Origin: Solidesulfovibrio magneticus RS-1
Lineage (GTDB): Bacteria; Desulfobacterota; Desulfovibrionia; Desulfovibrionales; Desulfovibrionaceae
Assembly (NCBI RefSeq): GCF_000010665.1
Contig: NC_012796.1
Coordinates: 2,943,501-3,007,500, forward strand
Direction: 5' to 3'
DNA length: 64,000 nucleotides
Position numbers and translations under genes: made by a program. How positions within the stretch are numbered: position 1 is the first letter of the stretch; each line of letters begins with the position of its first letter. Below are positions 1-7,668 of this stretch, piece by piece. A model generated the notes under the pieces. The model worked only from the letters and a program-made list of their open reading frames with translations. It had not been told where the DNA came from and did no database searches.

Positions 1-111
1 CTCCCTGGCCAACCAGCGGCAGTGGCCAACCAACAACGATGGACAACCGGACCTTGCAACGCTTAAAAGAACATAAAAAGGCCGCGCCATCGGCCCCACA
101 AGGAGACGGCC
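1..111. other. left-edge non-coding leader
   Basis: No convincing gene is visible in the first 111 bases. The stretch ends in an AAGGAG Shine-Dalgarno that serves the ThiS/MoaD-like gene at 112. In related sulfate reducers this small carrier often follows an aldehyde:ferredoxin oxidoreductase gene; such a neighbour would lie outside the window, so this is only an inference. Confidence 0.4.
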
Positions 112-339
112 ATGCCCATCGACCTGCGCTGTTTCGCCACCCTGGCCCCGCTCATGCCGGCCAATGCCGGCGCGTTTCCCATCGCCCCCGGGGAGACCGC
201 CCTGGAACTGGTCCGACGTCTGGACATTCCCCTGGAAGAAATCAAGCTCGTGTTCGTCAACGGCGCGGCCGCGTCCCTGGACACCGTGCTGGCCGACGGC
301 GACCGGGTCGGCATCTTTCCGCCCGTGGGCGGCGGCTGA
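112..339 (+). CDS. MoaD/ThiS family sulfur-carrier protein
   Basis: A 75-residue protein of ubiquitin-like (beta-grasp) size that ends in the diagnostic double glycine (PPVGGG), the terminus that is adenylated and thiocarboxylated in MoaD and ThiS. The central segment with LADGDRVGIFPPVGGG is typical of MoaD-type carriers, which donate sulfur for molybdopterin or tungstopterin synthesis, or of ThiS in thiamine synthesis. An AAGGAG ribosome binding site lies 6 bases before the ATG. No thi or moa gene adjoins it in the window, so the partner enzyme is unknown. An accessory MoaD for a tungsten aldehyde oxidoreductase encoded just upstream is plausible but unseen. Confidence 0.75.
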   Translation: MPIDLRCFATLAPLMPANAGAFPIAPGETALELVRRLDIPLEEIKLVFVNGAAASLDTVLADGDRVGIFPPVGGG

Positions 340-519
340 GCCGCGCCGCCCTTCCGGGCCTCGGCGCGCTCCTCTTTGACGCATTGCTCGGGCTCGACGG
401 ACGCGCCGTCTGAAGCGCTCGCCCCGTCAGGCAAGCGGCCGCGCGTTTTGAAGCGGCTTTGCCGCAACGGCGCTGCGCCGCTGTGGCCGCCGGTCCTCGG
501 GCCTTTTGGTCGTTCGGCC
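340..519. other. convergent intergenic region with small GC hairpins
   Basis: This separates the ThiS-like gene from the convergent DUF3795 gene. It contains short GC palindromes (CGGCTTTGCCG and GGCGCTGCGCC, about 449-491) that could act as weak terminators. No coding potential was judged real. Confidence 0.3.
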
Positions 520-966
520 TTAGTAACGCGGCCGACCGGCCTGCCAGGCGGCATAAGCGGCCAGCCCCATTTCGGCCATGCGCCGGTTGTTGTCGCGCCA
601 GCGCTCGGCCAGACCCGGCGGCAGCCCTGGATCGCAGCCGGCGAAGTCCGGGCACTGGAAGCAATAGCCCACGCCCCGCTCCCGGGTGCAGTCCTTGACC
701 CGGCAGTCGCCCAGCAGACAGTTGCCCGTGCGGCAGCCCGAGCAGCCGCCCTTGCCCAGGCGTTCAAGGACCCCCTCGAAAGCGGCGTAGGCGTCAAACA
801 CCGGATCGAGCCGGGCAAAAAAGGCCGCCCGCTGGCCAAAGCCGCCCAGTTCCCGGGCCAGCTCCCGGGACAGCCGGCCGATGGGGCTGTCCGGGTTGTC
901 CAGGCAACGGCCGCAGTCCAGGCCGCACGGGGCGATGCGCTCTTGCAACGCGGCTTCTTCGGTCAT
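520..966 (-). CDS. DUF3795 cysteine-rich protein
   Basis: A 148-residue protein packed with cysteines: an N-terminal CGLDCGRC, then CSGC, then further cysteines through NCLLGDCRVKDC and YCFQCPDFAGC. This spacing is typical of DUF3795 proteins, small cytosolic proteins thought to bind zinc or an iron-sulfur cluster, with no settled function. The ATG at 966 is chosen because AGGAG sits 7 bases upstream; two earlier in-frame ATGs lack a ribosome binding site. It stands alone on the minus strand between the ThiS-like gene and the acyltransferase. Confidence 0.75.
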   Translation of the reverse strand: MTEEAALQERIAPCGLDCGRCLDNPDSPIGRLSRELARELGGFGQRAAFFARLDPVFDAYAAFEGVLERLGKGGCSGCRTGNCLLGDCRVKDCTRERGVGYCFQCPDFAGCDPGLPPGLAERWRDNNRRMAEMGLAAYAAWQAGRPRY

Positions 967-1072
967 GTCCATACTCCTTCGGTCTTGATTCATCCTCACG
1001 GCCACGCCGGCCCGAGGCGCTTTGCCCCAGCGCGGTGCGCCGGCATCCCGGTCCAGGGTCGCCGACGCGCCT

Positions 1073-2302
1073 TTATCCCCAAAACACGGCGCAGCCCACA
1101 AACGCCAGCCCGACCAGGGCCGGCCGGGTCCAGGCCCGGCGGCCGCACAGCCTGGTTGCCCCCAGACAGACGAAAATCGGCAGGATAGCGCACACGGCGA
1201 TCTTGACCACTACCGGCACGGCCGTGCCGCACAGCCAGTACTGCAGCACCACCACCGGCGGGAAGTGGTACAGGTACAAATCAAACGACGTCCGTGACAA
1301 GCCCGGCCGCCGCCAGAACGCCCCGGCCCTGGCCCGGCCGACAAGCGCCACGGCCAGGGCCGTGGCGGCCAGGGCGAAAGCCGTGCGGGCCAGACCATGG
1401 ACCAGGGCCAGCGGGACAGAGGGCGCGCCGGACGCCCAGGCCTGCATGGCCTCGCCGCCGGTCCTGGCCATGGCCGCCAGGGTGAAAATAAACGCCAGCC
1501 CCCAGCCCCAGGGCCGACCGGGCAGGCCGTGATCGGGCGACCAGCCGCGCTTCCAGACAGACGCGCCGAGCAGGAACAATCCGGCATAAAGTGGCAGCCT
1601 CGTGGGCTGGAACACCAGAAACGGCCCCAACCTGGCCCAGGCTGGGTCCGGGCAGGCCATCTGTCCGGCTCCGGCCGCCAGGCCGACGCCCGGGGCCAGC
1701 AGGCCAATACGGCCCAAGCTCCACCCCCCCCAACTCCCACGCAGCGTCAGCCCGGGCCCGACCGCCAGCCGCGCACCGGCCACAACCAGGCAAAAAACGA
1801 ACAACATGGCCAAAAACCACAGATGAAACGACCACAGAAGCGTCTGGGACACCTTGGCGGCGTCGGCGCTGGCGAAAAGCAGGAAACGCCAATCCAGGGC
1901 CGTTGGCGCAAGAGCCAGCCAGTGGGCGAAAAAGCCATCCAGGCCGCCTTTGTCGCGGTAATCGACATAAGCGATGATCGGGCAGAAAAATAATGTCAGC
2001 CCGACAAGCGGCACGACGAGCCGCCTGGCCCGGCCGGCCAGAAAGCCGCCCAGGCCGCGCCGGCCAAGGGACGGCAGAACGAAATACCCGGCCACGGCGA
2101 AAAGCAGCGGCATGGTCGCGCCGTCGCAGATCAGCAAGATGAGGTCTGCCAGGGCGCTCTTGGCCGGATCGCGCACATACCACCAGGGCACATAGGCGCT
2201 GTAGGCCACGGCGGCGTGCTGGAGCACCACGGCCAGGACGCCGGTCAGCCGTAGGGCGTCAAGCTGCCAAAATCTCTCCGTGGCCTGCTTGTTTGAGATC
2301 AC
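1073..2302 (-). CDS. membrane acyltransferase (acyltransferase 3 family)
   Basis: A 409-residue polytopic protein opening with RFWQLDALRLTGVLAVVLQH, the Asp/Arg...His pattern of the acyltransferase-3 (OafA/OpgC/YiaH) family. These integral membrane enzymes transfer acetyl, succinyl or other acyl groups to envelope glycans. About ten hydrophobic helices follow. The start is a GTG with AAGGAGG in front of it. It overlaps the stop of the upstream TetR gene by 4 bases (GTGA), so translation is probably coupled and the TetR protein probably controls this acyltransferase. Substrate unknown. Confidence 0.8.
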   Translation of the reverse strand: MISNKQATERFWQLDALRLTGVLAVVLQHAAVAYSAYVPWWYVRDPAKSALADLILLICDGATMPLLFAVAGYFVLPSLGRRGLGGFLAGRARRLVVPLVGLTLFFCPIIAYVDYRDKGGLDGFFAHWLALAPTALDWRFLLFASADAAKVSQTLLWSFHLWFLAMLFVFCLVVAGARLAVGPGLTLRGSWGGWSLGRIGLLAPGVGLAAGAGQMACPDPAWARLGPFLVFQPTRLPLYAGLFLLGASVWKRGWSPDHGLPGRPWGWGLAFIFTLAAMARTGGEAMQAWASGAPSVPLALVHGLARTAFALAATALAVALVGRARAGAFWRRPGLSRTSFDLYLYHFPPVVVLQYWLCGTAVPVVVKIAVCAILPIFVCLGATRLCGRRAWTRPALVGLAFVGCAVFWG

Positions 2303-2958
2303 GTCGCGCCTCCTTGGCGGGCTTGCCCAACGGCCCGAAGTCCGGCCAGGGCGTGGCGGAAGCACTGCTCGGCAAACACCGGCCAATGCTCGGCCATGGG
2401 CGGATGCTCGGGCACGATGCGCTGATGGTTTTGCCACAGCAAGGCCTGATACAGGCAGGGTCCCAGGACGCAGGACATCATGGCCACCAGGGTCGTGACG
2501 GGCGCGTCCGGGCCGGCGAATTCGGCCATGAGCCCCAGCATGGCCAGGGTCTGGGGCCGGCTGTGGCGCTCGGCCATGTCGCCGAGAAAGGGCGTGGGGT
2601 TGGCCAGTTCCATGGCCCACAGGCGCAGGAAAGCGTCGCCGACCTCGCCGTGGGCAAAAAGCACCTGGCAATACACCTCAATAAGCAGCCGCAAACGCTC
2701 CTCGGGGCCGTCCCCGGCCTTGGCCTCGTCCAGCAGGCGCTGGCGGAACCGCTGGTCGGCTGCGGTAAAAAGCACCTCCAGCACGGCCTGATACAGCTTG
2801 TCCTTGCCGCCGTAATAATACTGCACGGCGCTGACGTTGACACCGCCGGCCTCCTGGCACACGGCCCGCACGGTGGCCCCTTTGTAGCCCTTGGCGGCAA
2901 AGGTCCGCAGGGCGGCCCAAAAAAGCTTATCCTTGATCCCGACCTCGCTGGCGTCCAT
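2299..2958 (-). CDS. TetR/AcrR family regulator (CecR/YbiH-like)
   Basis: A 219-residue repressor. The N-terminal helix-turn-helix region reads KLFWAALRTFAAKGYKG followed by VNVSAVQYYYGGKDKLYQAV, the standard TetR DNA-binding core. The rest (about residues 75-219) is an all-helical ligand/dimer domain resembling the CecR/YbiH group. The ATG at 2958 is preferred over an upstream in-frame ATG because it begins right before the HTH and has GGAGG in front. A palindrome 18-37 bases upstream is its likely operator. Coupled by a GTGA overlap to the acyltransferase gene. Confidence 0.8.
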   Translation of the reverse strand: MDASEVGIKDKLFWAALRTFAAKGYKGATVRAVCQEAGGVNVSAVQYYYGGKDKLYQAVLEVLFTAADQRFRQRLLDEAKAGDGPEERLRLLIEVYCQVLFAHGEVGDAFLRLWAMELANPTPFLGDMAERHSRPQTLAMLGLMAEFAGPDAPVTTLVAMMSCVLGPCLYQALLWQNHQRIVPEHPPMAEHWPVFAEQCFRHALAGLRAVGQARQGGAT

Positions 2959-2975
2959 GACCCCTCCGAAAACAT

Positions 2976-2995
2976 TTGTTTCAAACAATTGTTTG
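2976..2995. promoter_or_regulatory. probable TetR operator (overlapping palindromes)
   Basis: Two overlapping perfect inverted repeats lie just upstream of tetR: TTGTTTCAAACAA (2976-2988, odd centre) and CAAACAATTGTTTG (2982-2995, 14 bp). An AT-rich double palindrome immediately 5' of a TetR gene is the classical arrangement for autorepression. Confidence 0.65.
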
Positions 2996-3210
2996 CAACC
3001 AGTGCCCAAAAGCCACGACCTCGTCAAGGGGGGGAAGTCGTCCCGCATCGCCAAACCCCAAGCCCGGGGTCGGGCCGCTTTTCCTTGCCAAGAGCCGATC
3101 CGTCACTTATTTGAAACACTAGCGGCAGTGTCTGGAATGTGGCTTGGCGCGTGGCGCGCCCTGGAGAGTTTGTGATCGCGGAACGAGACTTGCATAAAAA
3201 TGGGGGAAGC

Positions 3211-4752
3211 ATGGACAAATTGACACCCCCCTCCAGCAGCACGACAGCGACGCGCGGCAGCGTCATCGTGGCCGTCATCGGCGCGATCATCGTCCTGGGT
3301 GTGTTGGCGGCGGCCATCCAGAAGCAGTTCGGCACGTCGTCGAGTTCCGTGGTGACGGAAAACCGGGCCGACAGCGCCACCTATGCCGCCTATTCCGGTC
3401 TCGCTTTCGCGGCGGCGCAAAACGACAGCGCCCTTGCGGCCATGCACACGGCCGGGGCCACCAACTACACCCTGGCCACCGGCCTCACCTTCAATCTGAC
3501 CGTGGGGGCGAAAAATACTGGAACTGGAAAATATCCGGTAAGCGTCATCGGCACGGCCAACCCTGGCGCAGGCTATGAAGCCAACGCCTACATGTCGGCT
3601 TCCATCACGCCGGTCTCTTCGGGCGGCGGTGAAGATGACGGAGGCGTGTCGGATTACGTCATGTCATCAGGCGGCACGGCCAAAGTGGCCGGCTATGTGG
3701 CCGGCGACGTCCTGGCCAACACCGTCACCCTGCAAGGCGGTTCCACCGTGGCCGGATCCCTCACCACCACATCGACCACCACGCCGCTGGTCATCAGCGG
3801 CGGCGTCACCGTGGGCGGCACGGGAGAGGTCATCTGTTCCAATTCGAGCATCACGGTGAGCGGCGGCTCCGACGTGGTCAACGGGACGCTCTATTCCCAG
3901 GGCGACGTGACCATCGACGGCGGGGCCACGGTCAACGGCGACATCTACGCCAAGGGCAGCGTGACCGTCAGCGGCGGCTCCACCGTCAACGGCAACATCC
4001 ACAGCCAAGCCTCGGTCAGCCTGACCAGCGCCAAGATCGGTTCTTCCACGGTCAAGCGCTTCATCTACGCGGCCGGCACGGTGACGGCCACCGGCGGCTC
4101 GACCATCTATGTGGACATCCACAGCCAGACCAACATCGCCCTGCAAAACATCACCGTCTACGGCAACATGTACGCCAAGACCGGCGTCACTACCCAGCAA
4201 TACCTGACCCACCTCTACGGCAACATCTACACGAACCCGACCGCGCCGACAGCGCCGGTGGCCTGCGCCAGCTACACCGCGCCCACAGCGCCGATATTTA
4301 CGGCTTCAACGGCCCGGAATATTACCAGCCAGACCACCATAACGGCGGGAAACTACTACTATACCTCGTTTAGCACAAATTGGATCGACCTCTGCCTCGA
4401 CGTTTCCGGCGGCGACATCAACATCTTTGTCTCGGGGAATGCCTCCAGTAACGCCACTATCTACGTTAAAACGTCAACATCGGGAAACTGCTTCACCAAC
4501 AGCAACAAGATGAACAGCATTGACGAAACATTTTCCGCCTCAGCCGCCAAGGTCTTCCTCTACACGGGGGGAACCTTCACCCTGGGCGGCGGCGTGGACT
4601 GGTTCGGCACGGTGCTGGCAAACGGCAACATCTATCCCGGCGGCGGCTCTTCCATCATCGGTTCGCTGCACAGCATCAACGGCTCGGTCAACCCCAACAG
4701 CACCTGGTACGAGATCAAGTACGTCCAGTCGAACTACCTGAGCAGCCACTAA
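3211..4752 (+). CDS. pilin-like membrane-anchored repeat (beta-helix-like) surface protein
   Basis: A 513-residue protein. Residues about 16-36 (RGSVIVAVIGAIIVLGVLAA) form a single N-terminal hydrophobic helix like the PilX/pseudopilin anchor, followed by a Ser/Thr-rich pilin-like region. From about residue 140 the chain consists of Gly/Ser/Thr/Val-rich repeats of about 18 residues with units such as GGSTVNGNIHSQ and GGATVNGDIYAK, expected to fold as a beta-helix like polymer-forming or adhesin domains. A second Thr/Ser-rich module fills residues about 345-513. The ATG at 3211 follows GGGGGAAG. A strong terminator follows directly, so it is monocistronic. Likely a surface or pilus-associated structural protein; exact family unknown. 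Confidence 0.6.
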   Translation: MDKLTPPSSSTTATRGSVIVAVIGAIIVLGVLAAAIQKQFGTSSSSVVTENRADSATYAAYSGLAFAAAQNDSALAAMHTAGATNYTLATGLTFNLTVGAKNTGTGKYPVSVIGTANPGAGYEANAYMSASITPVSSGGGEDDGGVSDYVMSSGGTAKVAGYVAGDVLANTVTLQGGSTVAGSLTTTSTTTPLVISGGVTVGGTGEVICSNSSITVSGGSDVVNGTLYSQGDVTIDGGATVNGDIYAKGSVTVSGGSTVNGNIHSQASVSLTSAKIGSSTVKRFIYAAGTVTATGGSTIYVDIHSQTNIALQNITVYGNMYAKTGVTTQQYLTHLYGNIYTNPTAPTAPVACASYTAPTAPIFTASTARNITSQTTITAGNYYYTSFSTNWIDLCLDVSGGDINIFVSGNASSNATIYVKTSTSGNCFTNSNKMNSIDETFSASAAKVFLYTGGTFTLGGGVDWFGTVLANGNIYPGGGSSIIGSLHSINGSVNPNSTWYEIKYVQSNYLSSH

Positions 4753-4773
4753 GGCTTGCCTGCGGCATCCAAT

Positions 4774-4803
4774 GAAAAAGGCCGGAATATCCCGGCCTTT
4801 TTC
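4774..4803 (+). terminator. Rho-independent terminator
   Basis: A perfect 12-bp stem (GAAAAAGGCCGG / CCGGCCTTTTTC) with a 6-base loop lies 22 bases after the repeat-protein stop. The A- and T-rich ends make it usable on both strands, so it could also stop fabI transcription from the other side. Confidence 0.85.
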
Positions 4804-4959
4804 ATGAGAAGCCACTTGGCGTTTACGCTTGATGATGGGCCAAGGCGTTTGCCCCTGGCGCGCAGCGAACAAGGCTGCGTGCCCTTTTCACGGCTATCCG
4901 GCTTTTGAGACCTTGTGGCTTCAAGGCCCGCTCAAGCGAGCACTGTGCGCCGCACGGGC

Positions 4960-5724
4960 CTACACGCCCATGATGTTATAGCCGGAATCGACGAAAATCA
5001 CCTCGCCCGTGGTGCCCGACGACAGGTCCGAGGCCAAGTACAGGGCGCAGCGGCCGATATCCTCCAGGGTGATGTTGCGCCCCAGCGGGGAACGGTTCTC
5101 AATGGTCTCCAGGATGGTGCGGAAACCATGAATGGCAGAAGCGGCCATGGTCTTGACCGGGCCGGCGCTGATGGCGTTGATGCGCACGCCGCGCTTGCCG
5201 AGGTCCACGGCCAGATAGCGCACGCTGGCTTCCAGGGCCGACTTGGCCACGCCCATGGCGTTGTAGTTGGCCACGACCCGGCCCGAGCCGTAGTAGCTCA
5301 GCGTCATGACCGAGGAGCCGGGGGTGAAAAGCGGCTCAAAGGCCCGGCACAAGGCGACCAGGGAAAAGGCGGAAACGTCAAGAGCCACGCGGAAGCCCTC
5401 GCGGCTGGTGTCGATGAACCGGCCGGCCAGGTCCTCGCGGTTGGCGTAGGCGATGGAATGGACCAGGCAGTCCACGCCGCCGAGCTTTTCGCCGACGAAC
5501 CGGGTCGCTTCGGCGATTTCCTCGTCGCTGGAGACGTTGCACTGGAAGATGCACTCGGCCCCGAGTTCGGCGGCGATGGGTTCGATGCGCTTGCGGATGG
5601 GTTCGGCGGCGTAGCCAAGGGCCAGCCTGGCCCCCTGCTCGCGCAGGACCTTGGCGATGCCGTAGGCGATGCTGCGTTCGTTGACCACGCCGAAAATCAC
5701 GACTTTTTTATCCCGCATCAGCAT
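4960..5724 (-). CDS. fabI: enoyl-[acyl-carrier-protein] reductase (NADH)
   Basis: A 254-residue short-chain dehydrogenase that catalyses the last reduction of each fatty-acid elongation cycle. The glycine-rich cofactor region reads GVVNERSIAYGIAK (residues 12-25), as in FabI. The catalytic pair Y154-x6-K161 (YNAMGVAK) is present, preceded by the SYY element at 143-145 corresponding to the first conserved tyrosine. Full family length. AAGGAG lies 6 bases before the ATG. It stands alone on the minus strand; a TetR gene lies upstream but is separated by about 200 bases containing a hairpin element. Confidence 0.93.
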   Translation of the reverse strand: MLMRDKKVVIFGVVNERSIAYGIAKVLREQGARLALGYAAEPIRKRIEPIAAELGAECIFQCNVSSDEEIAEATRFVGEKLGGVDCLVHSIAYANREDLAGRFIDTSREGFRVALDVSAFSLVALCRAFEPLFTPGSSVMTLSYYGSGRVVANYNAMGVAKSALEASVRYLAVDLGKRGVRINAISAGPVKTMAASAIHGFRTILETIENRSPLGRNITLEDIGRCALYLASDLSSGTTGEVIFVDSGYNIMGV

Positions 5725-5865
5725 GGGTTTCTCCTTGCCGGGACGCCCGGCGTTATGCCTCTGGGGCGGCTGAGGCCGCCCACATGCGGCGTGTCATCCC
5801 AGGCTCCAGAACTGTATCACACTCCCGACCGCCGCCCCACCAACGCCCCCCTTGACCTAGGTGGG

Positions 5866-5904
5866 GTTTCCAAAGGGGCTCAGCCTCTTTGGCCGCCGGG
5901 GGCA
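5866..5904 (-). repeat. 3'-end hairpin repeat, copy A
   Basis: Read on the minus strand this begins TGCCCCCGGCGGCC and continues into the hairpin CCAAAGAGGC / GCCCCTTTGG. It lies 26 bases downstream of the stop of the TetR gene that ends at 5930, in sense orientation. It matches copies at 13027 and 23364 in its leading GCC-CCGGCGGCC block followed by a hairpin of different sequence. Confidence 0.6.
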
Positions 5905-5929
5905 TTCCCCCGCTTCTCCCCGTCTTCGC

Positions 5930-6568
5930 CTACTGCCGGGTCTCGGCCTCACGGATAAGCCCGGACAGCAGCAGATCCAGGGCACGGTTCACGCGTTCGC
6001 GGTCGGCGTCGTCGTAGAGGTTAAGCCCGCCGAAGACGCCGCTTTGGCGGGAGCGCACGGTCAAGAAGATGGCCGCGCCGCCGAGCACGGCCACGATGGC
6101 CGTCAGGTCCAGGCTTTCGGGCACGTCGCCGGTGACAGACTCGAAAAATTCCAGAGCCGAGCGCACGCGGGGGTATTCCAACAGCCGGGTGTAGCGGTTG
6201 CGGGACATGAGTTCCCAGGCCAGGATGTCCAGGGTGCGCGGCCGGGCGAGCAGGCCCCGGATGGTGGCCTTGAAGAAATGGGCCAGCTGGGCGCGCGGCG
6301 GCATGGCGGCGAAACGCTCTGCCACGTCCTCGCGCAGTTCGTCCACGGTGGGCCAAAAAGCCGAGGACTGGCCAAAGGCCGTGACCACGTCGTCGAAGTC
6401 CTGGAAGTGGCGCAGGATGACGCCGCGTTCCAGGCCGGCCGTCCGGGCCAGGAGGTCGAGGGAGAGCCCGTCGAAGCCTTGTTTGGCGAGCAGGTCGCCC
6501 AGGGCTTCCAGGATGCGCTGGCGCACCGTGCGCGGCTTGCCGATGGGAATGATCTTGACGCCGGACAT
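5930..6568 (-). CDS. TetR/AcrR family regulator
   Basis: A 212-residue regulator. The HTH is seen as RQRILEALGDLLAKQGFDGL and LLARTAGLERGVILRHFQDF near the N terminus; the last 150 residues form a helical C-terminal domain without a recognisable ligand signature. The ATG at 6568 with a G-rich Shine-Dalgarno is preferred to an upstream in-frame ATG. It may regulate fabI (5724) or the MauE/rhodanese pair, but no operator was identified. Confidence 0.7.
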   Translation of the reverse strand: MSGVKIIPIGKPRTVRQRILEALGDLLAKQGFDGLSLDLLARTAGLERGVILRHFQDFDDVVTAFGQSSAFWPTVDELREDVAERFAAMPPRAQLAHFFKATIRGLLARPRTLDILAWELMSRNRYTRLLEYPRVRSALEFFESVTGDVPESLDLTAIVAVLGGAAIFLTVRSRQSGVFGGLNLYDDADRERVNRALDLLLSGLIREAETRQ

Positions 6569-6636
6569 GGTCCCCCTAGGGTCGCGTCCTTGATATGAAC
6601 GCATCGCGTTTCACAGGAACCAGCAAAAGCCCTTTG

Positions 6637-7059
6637 TCATGGGGCGCGCCTGGCCCGGAGAAAGACGTCCAGGGTCACGAGCAAGCACACGGCCATGATG
6701 GAGCCGTCGCGGATGAAGGTGGCCTGGGAGATGGCGTCGTCGGCCTTGGTGGTGAAGCAGCCGCACTGGGTGGCGATGCCCTTGTGCCAGGCCCAGGCCA
6801 TGGCCGCGAGAAAAACGGCCATCATGAGGCTGGCCGAAAGGGACGCGCCCCGGGCCACGAAGCCGGTGAGAAGACACATGCCCACCACGACCTCGATCCA
6901 GGGCAGGGTAAGCGCCACGGCGGATACGGCCATGTCGGGCAATATTTGGTAATTGCGGATGATCTTGGCAAAGGCCATGGGATCGACGATCTTGTCCCAG
7001 GCCGCGAAAAGAAACACCAGACCAAGGGCCATGCGCAGCAGTACGAAGAACACCCTCAT
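6637..7059 (-). CDS. MauE/DoxX family membrane protein
   Basis: A 140-residue protein with four hydrophobic helices, beginning MRVFFVLLRMALGLVFLFAAWDK, the DoxX/MauE entry motif with its conserved helix and Lys. It carries CGCF at residues 98-101, a cysteine motif characteristic of MauE-type proteins, which are linked to disulfide or electron transfer in the membrane. It overlaps the upstream rhodanese gene by 4 bases (ATGA), and its GGAGG lies inside that gene, so the two are co-translated. The pairing suggests membrane-linked sulfur or thiol redox handling. Confidence 0.75.
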   Translation of the reverse strand: MRVFFVLLRMALGLVFLFAAWDKIVDPMAFAKIIRNYQILPDMAVSAVALTLPWIEVVVGMCLLTGFVARGASLSASLMMAVFLAAMAWAWHKGIATQCGCFTTKADDAISQATFIRDGSIMAVCLLVTLDVFLRARRAP

Positions 7060-7562
7060 GCCCCGCCCTCCGTGGGTCCGCCGACGGCCAGCCAGCCGTC
7101 GAAGCCTTCCGGCATCACCGTGACGAACGTGAAACCAGCCGTGCGCAATGCTTCGCCGAGTTCCTTGCTCTTGTCGCACAGCAGATTGCCGCAGTAGACG
7201 ACGATGCGGTCCTCGGCCCGCAGGCCGAGGTTGCCGGCGGCGGCGTCGAGATCGCCGTACATGGCCTCCTGGGGCAGGTTCTTGGCCCCGGCCACACGGT
7301 GCATGGAAAATTCCTCGGCCGTGCGGGCATCGACGAAAACCACCCCGGGCTTGCCGAGCATGGTCACGGCGGCATGGGGATCGATGGTCTCCAGGCCGCG
7401 CCGCAAGGCGTCACGTTTATCCAGGGCGGCAAAATCCACAATCCAGGGCACGGGCTCCTGCCGGGCCATGTTCATGGCCACGGACAGGCCGACGCCCAGG
7501 ATCACGATGACCGCCAACTCCAACCAAAGCGGCGCAAGCCGCCGCGTCACAACCCCCGCCAT
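7056..7562 (-). CDS. membrane-anchored rhodanese-like protein
   Basis: A 168-residue protein. An N-terminal hydrophobic segment (residues about 12-32, LELAVIVILGVGLSVAM) anchors or exports it, followed by a single rhodanese domain (about 60-160) with the conserved FVDARTAEEF and an active-site loop beginning at Cys124 (YCGNLLCDKS). Rhodanese domains carry sulfane sulfur as a cysteine persulfide. The CGNLLCDKS loop has a second Cys at 129, unlike the usual CRSGxRS, so the loop could form a disulfide. Operonic with the MauE/DoxX protein through an ATGA overlap, and divergent from another rhodanese gene at 7669. Confidence 0.8.
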   Translation of the reverse strand: MAGVVTRRLAPLWLELAVIVILGVGLSVAMNMARQEPVPWIVDFAALDKRDALRRGLETIDPHAAVTMLGKPGVVFVDARTAEEFSMHRVAGAKNLPQEAMYGDLDAAAGNLGLRAEDRIVVYCGNLLCDKSKELGEALRTAGFTFVTVMPEGFDGWLAVGGPTEGGA

Positions 7563-7573
7563 ACCATCCCGCC

Positions 7574-7605
7574 TTGACAAGGTTTCCCGCCCACGAGCAT
7601 ATATT
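7574..7605 (+). promoter_or_regulatory. candidate sigma70 promoter for the rhodanese-ferritin gene
   Basis: TTGACA at 7574-7579 and TATATT at 7600-7605 lie in the 106-bp divergent spacer, about 65 bases before the start at 7669. The 20-base spacer is longer than ideal. Confidence 0.35.
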
Positions 7606-7668
7606 CCGTCGTAAGGGCTTGCTATCCTACACGCAGCCCCAAGCGCAACCCGCAACACGGAGCCAGCC

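Noticed and set aside
39-413. open frame running through the ThiS/MoaD-like gene in another frame
   Set aside because: No ribosome site; the translation is Arg/Pro-rich, while the 75-residue carrier protein explains the region.
3800-4250. regular DNA-level periodicity resembling a CRISPR or tandem repeat array
   Set aside because: The periodicity is that of protein repeats of about 18 residues (GGSTVNGNI units) in an open reading frame; no identical direct repeats with unique spacers.
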